A DNA stretch of 64,000 nucleotides from Misgurnus anguillicaudatus (Eukaryota > Chordata > Actinopteri > Cypriniformes > Cobitidae), in the NCBI RefSeq assembly GCF_027580225.2, contig NC_073339.2:39980501-40044500 (forward strand), read 5' to 3'. Shown one piece after another: positions 61,966 to 64,000 of the stretch. Under the pieces are notes generated by a model. That model worked only from the letters and a program-made list of their open reading frames with translations, was not told the DNA's origin and ran no database searches. The position numbers and the translations under genes were made by a program. Position 1 is the first letter of the stretch. Every line of letters starts with the position of its first letter.

Positions 61966-62850
61966 TAAAGGAATAGTCCATTTTCTTAAAAGAAAAATCC
62001 AGATAATTTACTCACCACCATGTCATCCAAAATGTTGATGTCTTTCCTTGTTCAGTCCAAAAGAAATTATGTTTTTTGAGGAAAACATTGCAGGATTTTT
62101 CTCATTTTAATGGACTTTAATGGACACCAACATTAAAAACTTAAATCAACACGTAACAGTTTTTTTCAAAGGACTATAAACGATCCCAAACGAGGTATAA
62201 GGGTCTTATCTAGCAAAACGATTGTCATTTTGACAAGAAAAATAAAAAATATGCACTTTTAAACCACAACTTTTCGTCTAGGTCCGGTCCAGCGCGACCT
62301 AATGTAAATGCGTAGTGACGTAAGGAGGTCACGTGTTACATATATAAAATGCACATTTGCAGACCATTGTAAACAATAAACTGACACAAAGACATTAATT
62401 AGTATCATTCCACATACAACAATGTCGGAACCGTACTCTTTCAACACACTTGTAAACACTGGGGCGGAGTTTCGCGTTCGTCCTCTGTGACCTCTTGACG
62501 TCATGACGTCATCACGCTGTCGCTTTCAGGACCGGATCTAGACGAGAAATTGTGGTTTAAAAGTGTATATTTGTTATTTTTATTGCCAAAAATGACAATC
62601 GTTTCACTAGATAAGACCCTTATGCCTTTGGGATCGTTTAGAGTCCTTTGAAACTCCGTTGAAAAAACTGTTAAGTGTTGAGTTAAGTGTTAGGTGTTGG
62701 TGTCCATTAAAGTCTATTAAAATGAGAAAAATTCTCAAAAAACATAATTTCTTCTGGACTGAACAAAGAAAGACATCAACATTTTGGATGACATGGTGAT
62801 GAGTAAATTATCTGGATTTTTCCTTTAAGAAAATTGACTATTCCTTTAAA
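61966..62850. mobile_element. Palindromic element with CRE-rich core, copy 2
   Basis: AAAGGAATAGTCCATTTTCT and AATCCAGATAATTTACTCAC at the left; GAGTAAATTATCTGGATTTT and GACTATTCCTTTAA at the right. The core contains two adjacent TGACGTCA octamers (62496-62511) and is inverted relative to 49563-50385. Confidence 0.8.
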
Positions 62851-63744
62851 TAGGTCATTCATACTCATAATAAGTGTAATGTCTTAGTAATACGTCATAA
62901 AACAACAGTAGCTGAGATCGTACTTCATTCATAGACAAATTCATTGTGAAATTAGTTAATGTTAACAGCTCCACTCAAACCGGGAGTCAAACCGGTTGGT
63001 CCACTCGACTTGCATGACAGACCGATTGGGAGATTAGGGAATGATGTTTACTCTCTATGTTTCTCTGAGAGAAAGGTGCTAAAAAGATTTAAAGACTGAT
63101 AAGTGTACCGTTTCCTCATGAGCATGGTAGTTCATGACAAAGATGTTCTTATGTAAATATTTAAGAACTTCATAAGAAATGTTTGAGAATTGCACTTGAG
63201 AACATTTTAACGAACTTCTATCTTAGTAACGTTCTTATTTGTTTTCTTAAGAATGTTATGTAAATGTTTGTCATGTACAGTAGATCACAGTCATTACAGC
63301 GTGTGTTTGTGTGTGTGCGTGTGTGATAAACAAAACATCTTGTCTGAACGTGGAGCAGGCAGAGGACATTTGAAGGTAACAGTTCCAGTTAGGTTGTAAC
63401 CCAATATACATTATATTCATGGCGTAAGCGCTAGAGCTTCTCTGACAAAAATGAGATTTAAAAATAGCGCAGGTGCACAGTCAGCATTGTGCTTACTGTG
63501 AGTTTCATATTCGCCGTAAATGCTGTTGTTCAGTCCAGATGAGTGGTGCTTCACTCTGGCTTATTTTATAGGGCTGTTTAAGATCAGCTTAACCAAAAGT
63601 GCATGTTAATTATTTATCCTAACAGTGGGAATGCACCGGATACCCAGAGACAGAAATAGAAAGGGACTTGGGGAGTCCTGGGAGGGGACACAAAGTGTCA
63701 GTTCAAAGTGATTTCAATCTTTTGTCAGTGATGCAGAGTTCTCC

Positions 63745-63895
63745 AAATGGGACAGTCATGGCCTAATAATGGTTTGAGAGTTGGGCTTGTAACCCGAACA
63801 TCACCTGCAGGTTGCGACTGAGGTGCCCTTGAGCAAGGCATCTGTCCCCTAACTCGCCGAATGGGATAAATGCAGAGGTCACATTCCAAGTGGGT
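63745..63895 (+). mobile_element. tRNA-derived SINE fragment
   Basis: ATGGCCTAATAATGGTTTGA, a decayed A box, is followed by GGGCTTGTAACCCGAACATC, CTGAGGTGCCCTTGAGCAAG and AATGCAGAGGTCACATTCC. The last two lines are the conserved body and tail of fish V/HE1-type SINEs. The partner fragment is at 1515-1672. Confidence 0.75.
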
Positions 63896-64000
63896 TACTT
63901 TCAAATAACCTTTAAGTCAATGATTCTTAAAAGAACCCTTTCTGTCTTACCTTTTTTACTAGAAAGAACATTTGTGAAACAGAAAGGTTCTGCAGACGTT

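Overview
This window is nuclear DNA of a teleost fish, most likely a cyprinid (carp, minnow or danio type). Four vertebrate genes with GT-AG introns can be read directly. The intervening DNA is AT-rich and full of short non-autonomous DNA transposons, tRNA-derived SINEs and microsatellites of the kind that fill cyprinid genomes. No prokaryotic features, rRNA, CRISPR or functional tRNA were found.

Layout. (1) 1-18.3 kb, + strand: the 3' end of dystrophin (dmd), homologues of human exons 73 to 79. Exon lengths match human in most cases (66, 159, 244, 121, 93 nt), then a 26-nt version of microexon 78 and the start of exon 79. The gene enters from the left, so only its C-terminal part is here. 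Intron 74 carries a ~93-bp minisatellite with a two-type alternating structure. Intron 77 carries a stack of nested transposons. (2) 18.3-21.7 kb: probable dmd 3' UTR and repeats. (3) 21.7-29.0 kb, + strand: a complete seven-exon class II cytokine receptor (CRFB family) closest to IL10RB, 382 aa. (4) 29.0-32.4 kb: repeats, plus a sequence matching an RFX X-box at 29972-29985 just upstream of a possible non-coding first exon. (5) 32.4-42.4 kb, + strand: cfap221 (PCDP1), 23 coding exons adding up to an uninterrupted 797-aa frame. (6) 42.4-46.5 kb: mobile elements only. (7) 46.5-52.6 kb, - strand: a cone-type cyclic-nucleotide-gated channel alpha subunit, cnga3, eight coding exons, about 650-660 aa. 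It is convergent with cfap221. (8) 52.6-64 kb: no gene recognised. This stretch holds mobile elements, a ~1.4-kb pyrimidine-only microsatellite block and a 723-bp insertion with TG...CA ends and a 5-bp duplication.

The four genes do unrelated jobs: muscle membrane scaffold, cytokine receptor, motile-cilium central apparatus and cone phototransduction. They are neighbours rather than a functional cluster.

The points most worth checking are: the dystrophin microexon read in a different frame from human, giving an alternative stop; a cfap221 splice acceptor whose pyrimidine tract is the end of a transposon; the X-box ahead of cfap221; an in-frame TAA just before the strongest donor of a cnga3 N-terminal exon; and a palindromic repeat family carrying tandem full-consensus CRE sites. 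No clearly new biological system was found. Exon coordinates were worked out by hand from splice sites, phase and protein similarity. Repeat limits are approximate unless a target duplication is stated.
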